Below are positions 7,194 to 19,493 of a DNA stretch of 64,000 nucleotides, in pieces. How positions within the stretch are numbered: position 1 is the stretch's first letter; the number at the start of each line of letters is the position of its first letter. This DNA comes from Streptomyces venezuelae (GTDB lineage: Bacteria > Actinomycetota > Actinomycetes > Streptomycetales > Streptomycetaceae): positions 6,448,001 to 6,512,000 of the forward strand of contig NZ_CP029191.1 of NCBI RefSeq assembly GCF_008642335.1, given 5' to 3'. Position numbers and translations under genes: made by a program. The notes under the pieces were generated by a model. The model did not search any database. It was not told the DNA's origin and saw nothing but the letters and a program-made list of their open reading frames with translations.

Positions 7194-8828
7194 CTAGACG
7201 CCGGGAGCGGCCCGCTCCACCACCGACGCGAGATCGAGACTGTGCGGCAGCGTGCCGAACGCCGCGCCCCAGTCCCCGCCGAGCCGTGAGGCGCAGAACG
7301 CGTCGGCGACCTCGGGCGGCGCGTACCGCACGAGCAGCGACCCCTGGAGCACCAGCGCCATCCGCTCCACGAGCCGTCGCCCGCGCCCCTCGATGCCCTC
7401 CAGGTCGGCCAGTTCGGTCAGCAGGTCCTTGATCGCGGCGTCCAGGCGGTGGTCGGCGCCCCGCGCCGTCCCGACCTCCTGGAGGAACGCGTTCAGGGCC
7501 TGCGGCTCGCGCTGCAGCGCCCGCAGCACGTCCAGGGCCTGTACGTTCCCCGACCCCTCCCAGATGGAGTTGAGCGGCGCCTCGCGCAGCAGCCGCGGCA
7601 TGCCCGAGTCCTCCACGTAACCGTTGCCGCCCAGGCATTCGAGCGCCTCGCCGGCCAGCGGCGTGCAGCGCTTGGTCACCCAGTACTTCGCCGCGGGCAC
7701 CGCGAGCCGCAGGAACGCCCGCTCCTGCTCGCCCCCGTCGTCGTAGGCCGCGGCGAGCCGCAGCGCCAGCGTCGTGGCCGCCTCCGACTCCAGCGCCAGA
7801 TCGGCCAGTACGTTGCGCATGAGCGGCTTGTCGACGAGCCTGCCGCCGAACGCCTCGCGGTACGTGGCGTGGTGCACCGCCTGCGCGACGGCCTGCCGCA
7901 TCAGCGCCGCGGAGCCGGTCACGCAGTCCAGCCGGGTCGCCGCCACCATCTCGATGATGGTGCGCACCCCGCGCCCCTCGTCCCCGACCCGCCGCGCCCA
8001 CGTCCCGTCGAACTCGACCTCGCTCGACGCGTTGGACCTGTTGCCCAGCTTGTCCTTGAGCCGCTGGATGGCGAAGACGTTCCGCGAGCCGTCCTCGAGG
8101 ACGCGCGGCACGAGGAAGCACGTCAGCCCCTGTTCGGCCTGCGCGAGGACCAGGAACCCGTCCGACATGGGCGCCGAACAGAACCACTTGTGCCCCGTGA
8201 GCGCGTACGTCCCGTCCTCGGCGAGGGCCTGCGCGCGCGTCGTGTTGGCGCGTACGTCGCTGCCGCCCTGCTTCTCCGTCATGCCCATCCCGAAGACCGC
8301 GCCGGCCTTCTGGGACGCCGGGCGCATCCCTTCGTCGTACACGGTCGACGTGAGGCGCGGCTCCCACTCGGCGGCGAGCGCCGGGTCGGCGCGGAGCGCG
8401 GGCACCGCCGCGTGCGTCATCGAGACCGGGCAGCCGTGACCCCCCTCGACCTGCGTCCACACCAGGAACCCGGCCGCCCGGCGCAGATGCCCGCCGGGCC
8501 GCGCCCAGGCGGCGGTCAGGCCCGCGGAGACCGCCTTGCCGAGCAGCCGGTGCCACGCCGGGTGGAACTCGACCTCGTCGATCCGGTGGCCGTACCGGTC
8601 ATGTGTGTGCAGAACCGGAGGATTCGTGTTTGCCAGATCTCCCCACTTCTGTGCCTGGGCCGAGCCCGCGGCCCGGCCGAGCGTCGAGAGCTCGTCGCGG
8701 GCGGAATCGAGGAGCGCCGGATCGAGGTGCCGCTCGACCCCTTCCACGAGGGCCCGGTCGGACGTGAATACGTCATATCCCACCAGGGGCGGAGCCTGGT
8801 TGGTCACTGTGTGGGTGCTGGCTGCCAT
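7194..8828 (-). CDS. acyl-CoA dehydrogenase family protein, AidB-like
   Basis: A 544-residue flavoprotein of the acyl-CoA dehydrogenase superfamily. The AidB-type landmarks are visible: MTEKQGGSDVRANTTRA, the ALTGHKWFCSAPMSD segment, RLKDKLGNRSNASSEVEFDG, and CLGGNGYVEDSGMPRLLREAPLNSIWEGSGNV at the C-terminal half (given here as named segments of one conserved block). E. coli AidB belongs to the adaptive alkylation response and binds DNA; a similar protective role is possible, and an Ada-AlkA gene lies 20 kb away. I chose the ATG at 8828 because TACCGT lies 6 bases before it, the layout of a leaderless start. A GTG-type upstream extension lacks support. It is divergent from yihY. Confidence 0.88.
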   Translation of the reverse strand: MAASTHTVTNQAPPLVGYDVFTSDRALVEGVERHLDPALLDSARDELSTLGRAAGSAQAQKWGDLANTNPPVLHTHDRYGHRIDEVEFHPAWHRLLGKAVSAGLTAAWARPGGHLRRAAGFLVWTQVEGGHGCPVSMTHAAVPALRADPALAAEWEPRLTSTVYDEGMRPASQKAGAVFGMGMTEKQGGSDVRANTTRAQALAEDGTYALTGHKWFCSAPMSDGFLVLAQAEQGLTCFLVPRVLEDGSRNVFAIQRLKDKLGNRSNASSEVEFDGTWARRVGDEGRGVRTIIEMVAATRLDCVTGSAALMRQAVAQAVHHATYREAFGGRLVDKPLMRNVLADLALESEAATTLALRLAAAYDDGGEQERAFLRLAVPAAKYWVTKRCTPLAGEALECLGGNGYVEDSGMPRLLREAPLNSIWEGSGNVQALDVLRALQREPQALNAFLQEVGTARGADHRLDAAIKDLLTELADLEGIEGRGRRLVERMALVLQGSLLVRYAPPEVADAFCASRLGGDWGAAFGTLPHSLDLASVVERAAPGV

Positions 8829-8833
8829 GCCGC

Positions 8834-8840
8834 TACGGTA
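8834..8840. promoter_or_regulatory. shared, nearly self-complementary -10 for two divergent leaderless genes
   Basis: The heptamer TACGGTA reads as TACGGT on the plus strand and TACCGT on the minus strand, both fitting TANNNT. Each hexamer is exactly 6 bases from a start codon: GTG at 8846 on the plus strand and ATG at 8828 on the minus strand. No convincing -35 box is seen on either side. Confidence 0.5.
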
Positions 8841-8845
8841 AGGAG

Positions 8846-10033
8846 GTGCACCAGGCAAAAGAAACACCCGGGCGGCCGTCGGGCCGCTGGAACCGGGCCC
8901 GCGCTCTCTACCGGAACGTCTCCATGCGCAGGACCGCCTGGCTGCTGCTCAAGGACACCGTCAACTCGTGCATCGAGTACCGCATCCTGGGGCTCGCGGC
9001 CGAGGCGGCCTTCTTCACGCTGCTCTCCGTCCCGCCGCTGCTGCTGAGCCTCATCGGCCTGCTCGCGTACGTGGACCGGTGGACGGGCGCGGACACGATC
9101 GCCAGCGTGCAGAACAACATCCTGGAGGCGTCCCGCACGGTCCTCTCCGACCGGGGCGTCCACCAGATCGCCGAACCGATACTGGACGACGTGATGCGGG
9201 TCAGCCGTCCCGACGTCATCTCCATCGGCTTCCTGTTCGCCCTGTGGTCGGGCTCGCGCGCCGTGAACGTCTTCATCGACACCATCACGGTGATGTACGG
9301 CCTCGACGGCGCGCGCGGCATCGTCAAGACCCGGATGCTCGCCTTCGGCCTCTTCATCGTGGCCCTGCTCATCGGGTCGGTGGCGCTGCCGCTGATGGTG
9401 GCGGGGCCGGACGCGGTGGTGAACCTGTTGCCGGGCTCGACGACGGTCGTCCAGATCCTCTACTGGCCGGTCGTCGTCATCCTCTCCGTGGTCTTCCTGA
9501 CGACGCTGTACCACGTGTCGGTGCCGGTGCGTTCGCCGTGGGTGGAGGACATGCCGGGCGCGCTGATCGCCCTCGCCATGTGGGTGCTCGGCAGCTTCCT
9601 GCTCCGCATCTACCTCACCAGCACGGTGGAGGGCCCCACCATCTACGGCTCGCTGGCGGCGCCCGTCGCCGTGCTGCTGTGGATCGGCGTCTCCGCGTTC
9701 GCGGTCCTGGTCGGCGCCGCCGTCAACGCGGCCATCGACCGGGTCTGGCCGTCCGTCGCCACGGCCGCCGCGCGCGCCGCGAACGACCGCATAAGGGAGG
9801 CGCAGGCCGCGGAGGTGGTGGCCCGCGCGGCCGCGGCGCGGGAGGCGATGGCGGACCCCGACGACCCGGACGACCCGGAGGACCGCGAGATGCCGTCCGA
9901 GTTCCCCGAGCGCTGGTCGCGCTTCCTGCCGCCGGACGACGTGTCGTCGCGGCTGCGGGCCCCCGCGAAGCAGCCGAAGCACGCGAAACGGAACGGGACG
10001 GGGCCCGAGAATAAGAGCCCCTCCGGCGATTGA
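8846..10033 (+). CDS. YihY/virulence factor BrkB family inner-membrane protein
   Basis: A 395-residue integral membrane protein with about six hydrophobic segments between residues 45 and 300. The opening YRILGLAAEAAFFTLLSVPPLL and the IYGSLAAPVAVLLWIGVSAFAVLVGA block are the BrkB/YihY signatures. The C-terminal hundred residues are charged, with an Asp-Pro repeat (DPDDPDDPEDRE). Function in this family is unsettled; RNase BN was a historical misassignment. The GTG at 8846 has AAGGAG directly abutting it, too close for a normal ribosome site, and TACGGT 6 bases upstream, so a leaderless message is likely. An ATG at 8924 is an alternative. The last residues (KSPSGD) are encoded by a repeat element. 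Confidence 0.88.
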   Translation: MHQAKETPGRPSGRWNRARALYRNVSMRRTAWLLLKDTVNSCIEYRILGLAAEAAFFTLLSVPPLLLSLIGLLAYVDRWTGADTIASVQNNILEASRTVLSDRGVHQIAEPILDDVMRVSRPDVISIGFLFALWSGSRAVNVFIDTITVMYGLDGARGIVKTRMLAFGLFIVALLIGSVALPLMVAGPDAVVNLLPGSTTVVQILYWPVVVILSVVFLTTLYHVSVPVRSPWVEDMPGALIALAMWVLGSFLLRIYLTSTVEGPTIYGSLAAPVAVLLWIGVSAFAVLVGAAVNAAIDRVWPSVATAAARAANDRIREAQAAEVVARAAAAREAMADPDDPDDPEDREMPSEFPERWSRFLPPDDVSSRLRAPAKQPKHAKRNGTGPENKSPSGD

Positions 10034-10043
10034 GGAGCGGGGT

Positions 10044-10073
10044 CCGGGGCAGCGCCCCGGGGCGCTGCCCCGG
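10044..10073. terminator. 30-bp perfect palindrome, convergent terminator inside a Streptomyces-type repeat
   Basis: CCGGGGCAGCGCCCC is followed immediately by its exact reverse complement, forming a 15-bp stem between the convergent yihY and NmrA-like genes. It is preceded by CCCCTCCGGCGATTGAGGAG (10019-10038), a sequence that I recall as a dispersed intergenic repeat in Streptomyces. The unit probably terminates both transcripts. Confidence 0.7.
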
Positions 10074-10084
10074 GAAACGTGAAG

Positions 10085-10948
10085 TCAGCTCTTCCAGGTG
10101 CCCGCCTCGGCTTCCTCCCTGGCGAAGTCCGCGAAGTCCCTGGGCTCCCGGCCCAGGACCTCCCGCACCCCCTCGGAGAGCTTCGCGTTGCGCCCGTCGA
10201 GGTTCGTCTCGAACAGCTCGATCAGGAACTCCACTTCCTCGGCGGGCACCCCGAACCCGGCGAGCGCCGCCCCGTACTCGCGGGCGGACACCGGCACGTA
10301 CGTCATCTCGCGCCCGGCCGCCGCCGCGACCTCCGCGACCGCCTGCCGGAACGACAGGAGCCGGGGGCCCGTGAGGTCGAGGGTGCGGCCGGCGAACCGG
10401 TCGCCGCCGGTCAGCGCGGCCACGACCACGTCACCGATGTCCCGTGCGTCGATGAACGGTTCGAGCACCTCACCGGCCGGGAACACCAGCTCCCCGCCCC
10501 GCATCCCGTCCAGCAGCGGACCCTCGCTGAGGTTCTGCGCGAACCAACTGGCCCGCACGACGGTCCACTCGGCCCCCGAGTCCCGTACCGCCCGCTCGGT
10601 CGCGTGCGCCTGGTCCTCGCCCCGCGCCGAAAGCAGCGTCAGCCGCCGTACGCCGGCCGCCACCGCCTCGCGGGCGAACGCGCCGACCGTCTCGGCCGCG
10701 CCGGGCGCGCCCACGTCCGGCAGATACGCGAGGTGCGCGGCGTCCGCGCCCCGCAGGGCGTCCGCCCACGTCGACCGGTCCGCCCAGTCGAACCGCACCG
10801 CGCCGGACCGCGAGGCGGCCCGCACGGTGAGCCCGGCCGCCTCGGCGGACTCCACGACCCGGCGCCCCACGCGCCCGGTCGCCCCCGTCACCAGAACCGT
10901 CATGTCCGTGCCCGTCGTGCCCGTCGTGTTCTTCGTGTTCGTCGTCAT
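10085..10948 (-). CDS. NmrA-like NAD(P)-binding oxidoreductase/regulator
   Basis: A 287-residue atypical short-chain dehydrogenase. The nucleotide-binding motif [12 protein letters not shown] lies near residues 20-31, and the family's [15 protein letters not shown] segment is near residue 165. The catalytic YxxxK of classical dehydrogenases is not evident, as usual for NmrA-like proteins that sense NAD(P) or act as quinone reductases. The first 15 residues are a Thr-rich repeat, so an internal ATG ([10 protein letters not shown], residue 16) could be the true start. It is divergent from an AraC-type regulator at 11030, which may control it. Confidence 0.85.
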   Translation of the reverse strand: MTTNTKNTTGTTGTDMTVLVTGATGRVGRRVVESAEAAGLTVRAASRSGAVRFDWADRSTWADALRGADAAHLAYLPDVGAPGAAETVGAFAREAVAAGVRRLTLLSARGEDQAHATERAVRDSGAEWTVVRASWFAQNLSEGPLLDGMRGGELVFPAGEVLEPFIDARDIGDVVVAALTGGDRFAGRTLDLTGPRLLSFRQAVAEVAAAAGREMTYVPVSAREYGAALAGFGVPAEEVEFLIELFETNLDGRNAKLSEGVREVLGREPRDFADFAREEAEAGTWKS

Positions 10949-11017
10949 GCCCGTCAGTCAACTGCCGGGCCCGCCCGGGAACCATCGCCGAGGAGCTCAG
11001 GGCCATACGCGTACGTC

Positions 11018-11023
11018 TACGCT
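11018..11023 (+). promoter_or_regulatory. -10-like TACGCT, leaderless start of the AraC gene
   Basis: TACGCT ends 6 bases before the ATG at 11030, and no Shine-Dalgarno sequence lies between, which suggests a leaderless transcript for the AraC regulator. Confidence 0.4.
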
Positions 11024-11029
11024 TCCGCC

Positions 11030-11968
11030 ATGGACGTACTCGCCGGACTGCTGGAAGGCCCCCGCGCCCGAGGGGCCTTCATGATCCGCGCGCTCTTCGA
11101 CCCGCCCTGGTCCGTCCGCATCGCCGACGAGGCGCCCCTGTCCGTCATGGTCATGGTGCGCGGCGACGCCTGGATCACCCCCGCGGACGGCTCGCCCGCC
11201 CAGCGCATCCGCCCCGGCGACCTCGCGATCGCCCGCGGCCCCGACCACTACACGTGCGCCGGGGAGCCCGCCACCGCGCCCTTCGCCGAGATCCTGCCGG
11301 GACAGCGCTGCGTACCGCTCGACGGCGCCCCCGTGGCCCGCTACCGCGACCTCGGCCCGCGCGCGTGGGGCGAGCGGCGCGAGGGCTCCGTGGAGATGCT
11401 GATCGGCACGTACCAGATGCGGGGCGAGATCACCGGACGGCTCCTCGACGCGCTGCCGCCGCTGCTCGTCCTGCCCGGCGAGGTGTGGGAGTGCCCGCTC
11501 ACCCCGCTCGTCGCCGACGAGATCGGCAAGGACGAGCCGGGCCAGGCCGTCGTCCTGGACCGGCTCCTCGACCTGCTCCTGATCGCCGCCCTGCGCGCCT
11601 GGTTCTCCCGTCCCGAGGCGGCGGCGCCGGCCTGGTACCGGGCGATGGGCGACCCGGTCGTCGGCCGCGCCCTGCGCCTGCTCCAGGACGACCCGGCCCA
11701 CCCCTGGACGATCGCGCACCTCGCGGCGAAGGCGGGCGTCTCACGGGCGGCCCTCGCCCGCCGCTTCGCGGAGCTCGTGGGGGAGCCCCCGATGACATAT
11801 CTGACGAACTGGCGCCTGGCACTCGCCGCGGACCTGCTCCGCGACACGGACCTGACGATCGCCGCGATAGCCCACCGCATCGGCTACGGCAGCGCGTTCG
11901 CCCTGTCCGGCGCGTTCAAGCGGGTGTACGGGGTGAGCCCGCAGGAACACCGGGGGAGTGCGGCGTGA
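11030..11968 (+). CDS. AraC-family transcriptional regulator (cupin sensor domain)
   Basis: A 312-residue regulator. Residues 1-170 form an AraC_binding_2/cupin-type sensor ([22 protein letters not shown]). The C-terminal hundred residues hold two helix-turn-helix motifs, [20 protein letters not shown] and [19 protein letters not shown], ending in the usual GVSPQEHR. This architecture is common next to NmrA-like or alpha/beta-hydrolase genes whose expression it controls, and the NmrA-like gene at 10085-10948 is divergent. It overlaps the next gene by four bases (GTGA). Confidence 0.9.
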   Translation: MDVLAGLLEGPRARGAFMIRALFDPPWSVRIADEAPLSVMVMVRGDAWITPADGSPAQRIRPGDLAIARGPDHYTCAGEPATAPFAEILPGQRCVPLDGAPVARYRDLGPRAWGERREGSVEMLIGTYQMRGEITGRLLDALPPLLVLPGEVWECPLTPLVADEIGKDEPGQAVVLDRLLDLLLIAALRAWFSRPEAAAPAWYRAMGDPVVGRALRLLQDDPAHPWTIAHLAAKAGVSRAALARRFAELVGEPPMTYLTNWRLALAADLLRDTDLTIAAIAHRIGYGSAFALSGAFKRVYGVSPQEHRGSAA

Positions 11969-12693
11969 CCGGGAGCCACGTCGCGTCCCGCGACTACCGG
12001 GAGCGGCCGTCCCGGCTGACCGGCGCGGTCGTCTGGACGCGCGTGGCCACGGGCGGGCCCGGTGACGCCCGGCCCGTGCTGCCCGACGGGTGCATGGACC
12101 TGTTGTGGACCGAGGGCAGGCTGTTCGTCGCGGGGCCGGACACGCGGGCGTACGTTCCGCAGAACATGGAGCTCGTGCCCGGCAAAGCGATCGTCGGGAT
12201 CCGGTTCCGTCCCGGCGCCGCGCCCGCCTTCCTCGGTGTGCCGGCGCACGAACTCCGGGATCAACGCCAGGAGCTGGCGGACCTGTGGAGCGCCGCCGAG
12301 GCGCGGCGGCTCACCGAGCGGGTGGACGACGCGGACGATCCCGTGGCCGTCCTGGAGGCCGTCGCCGCGGAGCGTGCCGCCCGCGCCGAGCCGCCCGATC
12401 CCGTCCTCGCCCACGTCGTCGCCTCCCTGGAGGCGGGCCACTCGGTCGCGCGCACCGCGGCGGTCCTCGGCATCAACGCCCGCCAGCTGCACCGCCGTTC
12501 GCTGCCCGCCTTCGGCTACGGACCGAAGACGCTGGCCCGGGTGCTGCGCCTGCAGCGGGCGCTCGCGCTGGCCCGCGACGGCATGTCGTACGCGGACACG
12601 GCGGCCGTGGCCGGGTTCGCCGACCAGGCCCATCTGGCGCGTGACGTGAAGGAGCTGACCGGCGTGCCGCTCGGCACGCTACTCGGCGGCTGA
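11965..12693 (+). CDS. AraC-type helix-turn-helix regulator with DUF6597-like N-terminus
   Basis: A 242-residue protein. The N-terminal half contains [13 protein letters not shown] and [20 protein letters not shown], the pattern of the DUF6597/AraC fusion regulators. The C-terminal half contains [17 protein letters not shown] and [27 protein letters not shown], the two AraC helix-turn-helix units. The GTG at 11965 overlaps the TGA of the previous regulator and has GGGGGAG 7 bases upstream, so the two are co-translated. The last 15 bases overlap the 3' end of the convergent VOC gene. Confidence 0.86.
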   Translation: MTGSHVASRDYRERPSRLTGAVVWTRVATGGPGDARPVLPDGCMDLLWTEGRLFVAGPDTRAYVPQNMELVPGKAIVGIRFRPGAAPAFLGVPAHELRDQRQELADLWSAAEARRLTERVDDADDPVAVLEAVAAERAARAEPPDPVLAHVVASLEAGHSVARTAAVLGINARQLHRRSLPAFGYGPKTLARVLRLQRALALARDGMSYADTAAVAGFADQAHLARDVKELTGVPLGTLLGG

Positions 12694-13119
12694 GCCCAGC
12701 GGTGCGAACAGGTCGACGCCGTTGCCGTCCGGGTCGAGCACGACGGCGTACCGCTGACCCCAGGGCGCGTCGAACGGCTTCAGCTCGCTCCCGTGCCCGG
12801 CGCCCGTCATGTCCTCGTACGCCGCGTCGACCCCGGCGGGCGTCCCGCAGTGGAAGGCGAGCCCGATCCGTCCCGCACCCGCGGGCGGCTGCCAGGCCGG
12901 GTGGAAGGACCGCACGGTCGCCTCCGTGTCGAAGGCGATCCGCAGACCGCCGGGCAGCGTGGCCTCCACGTGCGGCAGGCTCTCGGCGCCCTCGGGAAAC
13001 TCCAGGCCCAGACGGCGGTAGAAGGCGAGCGAGGCGGCCAGGTCGGCGACGACGAGACCGATCAGGTCGAAGCGGGGAGCAGGTGACTTTGGAGTCGGTG
13101 AGTTCGGAGTGCTGTTCAT
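12679..13119 (-). CDS. VOC (glyoxalase/bleomycin-resistance) family protein
   Basis: A 146-residue protein with two beta-alpha-beta-beta-beta halves of the vicinal-oxygen-chelate fold: [19 protein letters not shown] at the start and [18 protein letters not shown] at the end. Candidate metal ligands (His in the first half, Glu/Asp later) are poorly conserved, so an enzymatic role is not certain. The tandem serine/threonine/proline tract at residues 3-13 looks like a variable N-terminus. The 3' end overlaps the convergent AraC-type gene by 15 bases. Confidence 0.85.
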   Translation of the reverse strand: MNSTPNSPTPKSPAPRFDLIGLVVADLAASLAFYRRLGLEFPEGAESLPHVEATLPGGLRIAFDTEATVRSFHPAWQPPAGAGRIGLAFHCGTPAGVDAAYEDMTGAGHGSELKPFDAPWGQRYAVVLDPDGNGVDLFAPLGSAAE

Positions 13120-13294
13120 GCCCGCAGCGTAGGCAGCGGGCCGGTCGTCGGTCTTGAAGGAATCGGACAAGGCACCTCCGGCCGACCGTCCCGTCGGCGC
13201 CCCGCGGGGTCTGTGCTCGCGCGTATACGTGCTGTAGGCATGAACTCGACGTACGCGTATGGCACTTGAGACGAGACGAAAGGGAGTGGGCGCT

Positions 13295-14143
13295 GTGCCC
13301 GGTTCGGAAGCGAAAGAACCGAAGGAACCGAAGGGACCGAAGGAACCGTCCGCGGACCTCACCGGATGGACCGCGTCCCCCTTCACGGGAGCCGGTCTCA
13401 CCCATGATGTCCTTGAGAAAGGGACAGGACCCGGTGTCGTCCTGGTTCCCGAGATCCCGGGCGTGCACCCCGGCGTCCTGGGCCTCGGCGAGCACGTGGT
13501 GAAGCAGGGCTTCACCGTCGCGATCCCGTCGCCCTTCGGCGAGCCGGGCCGCCCCATCTCCGCACCGTATGCCCTGGGCGTCTTCGGCCGGGTCTGCGTC
13601 GCCTCGGAGTTCCGCGCCTTCGCCACCAACGCCCGGCGGCCCTTCGCCGACTACCTGCGCGCCCTCGCCCGCGACCTGGCGTCCCGCACGCCAGGCCCGG
13701 GCGTCGGCGTCATCGGCATGTGCTTCACCGGCGGTTTCGCGCTTGCCGCCGCCACGGACCCGGCCGTCCTCGCGCCCGTGCTCAGTCAGCCCTCGCTGCC
13801 GCTCCCGGTGAGCGCCGCCCGCCGGGTCGACCCTGGCCTGTCCCGTGCCGAGTTCGACACGGTCGTCGCCCGCACCAGGAACGAGGGCCTGTGCGCGCTC
13901 GGCCTGCGGTTCAGCGAGGACAAGCTGGTCCCGCGCGACCGCTTCGCCACGCTGCGCCGCCACTTCGGCGACGCGTTCGAGGTCATCGAGCTCGACTCGT
14001 CGCCCGGCAACGAGGCCGGGTTCGCCAAGTCGGCGCACTCCGTCCTCACGGAGGAGGTGCGCGAGGTGCCGGGGCACCCCGCGTACGCCGCGCGCGAGCG
14101 GGTCGTCGAGTTCCTGCGGGAACGGCTGGCCCCCACCGGGTAG
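13295..14143 (+). CDS. dienelactone hydrolase family protein
   Basis: An alpha/beta-hydrolase of 282 residues with the nucleophile motif GMCFTGG (Cys143), the cysteine-type elbow of dienelactone hydrolases. The opening LVPEIPGVHPGVLGLGEHVVKQGF is the family's oxyanion/first-strand region. Near the N-terminus is a Lys-Glu-Pro repeat (KEPKEPKGPKEP). I prefer the GTG at 13295, with AAAGGGAG 8 bases upstream, over the ATG at 13259, which lacks a ribosome site. The natural substrate is unknown. Confidence 0.85.
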   Translation: MPGSEAKEPKEPKGPKEPSADLTGWTASPFTGAGLTHDVLEKGTGPGVVLVPEIPGVHPGVLGLGEHVVKQGFTVAIPSPFGEPGRPISAPYALGVFGRVCVASEFRAFATNARRPFADYLRALARDLASRTPGPGVGVIGMCFTGGFALAAATDPAVLAPVLSQPSLPLPVSAARRVDPGLSRAEFDTVVARTRNEGLCALGLRFSEDKLVPRDRFATLRRHFGDAFEVIELDSSPGNEAGFAKSAHSVLTEEVREVPGHPAYAARERVVEFLRERLAPTG

Positions 14144-14155
14144 CCCCGCGCGCCC

Positions 14156-17931
<3,776 letters not shown>

Positions 17932-18010
17932 GCGCCGCCGTCCCCTGTCCTCCCACCCCACCAGGGGTCATCATGGCGAGGCACGCCCGGGACGTGCCGG
18001 GGCGGGGCCC

Positions 18011-18202
18011 GGCGGGTTCGCGACCGCCTATTCGGTGGGCGGGGTCTGGCTGTTCCTGCGCGACGACACGGTCCTCGCCCACCAGCGCTCCGTGTACCGC
18101 CTGTACGCCGAGGAGGAGGCGAACCGGCTCCTGAAGCGGTGTGGTTTCGACCGCGCGGGCACGGACCCGGACGGGCTGTTCCGGCGCTGCGTACGGACGT
18201 GA
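18011..18202 (+). pseudogene. C-terminal remnant of a SAM-dependent methyltransferase-like gene
   Basis: A 63-codon open frame ending in TGA reads GGFATAYSVGGVWLFLRDDT followed by QRSVYRLYAEEEANRLLKRCGFDRAG. The YxxEEANRLLxxxGF pattern is the C-terminal helix region of many class I methyltransferases. The frame has no plausible start before an internal GTG at about residue 9, and no SAM-binding motif precedes it. It therefore looks like the surviving 3' end of a deleted gene. A short real protein starting at that GTG cannot be excluded. It ends 1 base before the stop of the convergent gene. Confidence 0.5.
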
Positions 18203-18203
18203 C

Positions 18204-19493
18204 TCAGGAGAGCTCCGGCGCATCGCAGCCGTGGGCCCGCGCCGAGCGGCGCGCGAACTCCTCCAGCGCCGCGCGTTCGTACGCGCGGTCGGCCGCCGAC
18301 GGCTTCGCGCGGTGTCCGTCGTACGTGCTCGACCTGTCCTCGCGCCACGCCCCTTCGTCCCGGACCGTGAACAGCGCGGGCCCGCTCCCGTCCCGGCAGA
18401 CCGCGCTCGCCCAGCGGCCGCCGCCCGCGAGGGGCCCTGCCGGGGCATCGGCGGGGCCGGGCTTCTCCGTGTACTCGCCGTGGTGTCGCGTGTAGTCGCG
18501 GCGTTCGGAGTCCGCGTACGGGCCGTAGAACGCGGTGAGGTGGTAGCGGGGTGACTCGTCCGACGGTTCGCGGGCCGGGAGTTCGGGGCGCTCGCCCGCC
18601 ACGACGCACACCTCGACGGGGCTGTCGGAGCTCGCGCTCTCCCAGGCCCGGGCGATGCGCCCGCCCCGGCCGGGGACGCCCTCGCACGTTCCGGACGCGT
18701 CGGCGAGCGGCACGCTTTCGTCGGCGTTCACCGGGAGCGCGACCGTGCGGAGCGGCTTGCCCGGCTCGGCGTCGCAGCCCCACTTCTCCGACGCCTTCGC
18801 GGCCGTTCCCGTGGCGATCCGCGCGAAGGCGGCACGGCGGCGCGGGTCGTCCAGGGTGACGTCCTCGTCCTTCGCGTCGACGGTGACGAGGAGGCCGCCG
18901 CGGTCACGGGCGCAGTCCAGGAGCGTCACGACGGTGGCGTTGCTGCTGTCGGCTCGGCCCGTGTCGGTGGCGGACTCGCCGGTCGTGAACAGGCCGCGCC
19001 AACCGCCGCCGAGCCCGACGGGCGGAAGCTCGGCCGCGGGGCGCGGGTACAGCGGGTCCGTGCCGCGGGCGCGCACCGACGCGCGGTCCACCGCGAAGTC
19101 GTCGCCGCGCCGCTGCGGCACGCGCTGCACGGTGACCTGGACCTCGGCCGCGTTCCCGTCGTCGCCCGCGACGGGCACGCCGTCGCCCGTGACGGTGCAG
19201 GTGACCGTGCGGCCCTTGTCGCGGGCGTGGTCCGCGTCCTCCCCGGACAGCAGGACGTCCACCCGGCCGGGCCCCTTCTCGAACGGCCCGCCCCCGAGCA
19301 CGTCCCGCATCGCGCGCGAGGGCAGTACGCCGTCGCACGCCTCGTCGAGGACCTGTTGTGCCGCACGGTGTTCGCGCGGACCGCCCCACCAGTAGTAGCC
19401 GCCCGCGATCAGGGCCAGGGCGACGAGCGCCCCGCAGGACGACAGGACGACGCGACCCGTCCTCGTCCGCCAGGTCAGTCGCGCCCGCGCCAC
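18204..19493 (-). CDS. membrane-anchored hypothetical protein (paralogue of the next gene)
   Basis: A 429-residue protein with one N-terminal transmembrane helix at about residues 11-36 (VVLSSCGALVALALIAGGYYWW) and a large predicted extracytoplasmic part. No family is recognised. It shares a pattern with its upstream neighbour: a DCxxGLL-like strand, LLVTVDAKDED, an Ala-rich helix ending in KWGCDAEPGKPLRT, and paired cysteines along the chain. It starts at GTG 19493 with GGGAGAGG upstream and overlaps the neighbour's 3' end by 19 bases, so the two are one transcriptional unit and probably arose by duplication. Confidence 0.75.
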   Translation of the reverse strand: MARARLTWRTRTGRVVLSSCGALVALALIAGGYYWWGGPREHRAAQQVLDEACDGVLPSRAMRDVLGGGPFEKGPGRVDVLLSGEDADHARDKGRTVTCTVTGDGVPVAGDDGNAAEVQVTVQRVPQRRGDDFAVDRASVRARGTDPLYPRPAAELPPVGLGGGWRGLFTTGESATDTGRADSSNATVVTLLDCARDRGGLLVTVDAKDEDVTLDDPRRRAAFARIATGTAAKASEKWGCDAEPGKPLRTVALPVNADESVPLADASGTCEGVPGRGGRIARAWESASSDSPVEVCVVAGERPELPAREPSDESPRYHLTAFYGPYADSERRDYTRHHGEYTEKPGPADAPAGPLAGGGRWASAVCRDGSGPALFTVRDEGAWREDRSSTYDGHRAKPSAADRAYERAALEEFARRSARAHGCDAPELS

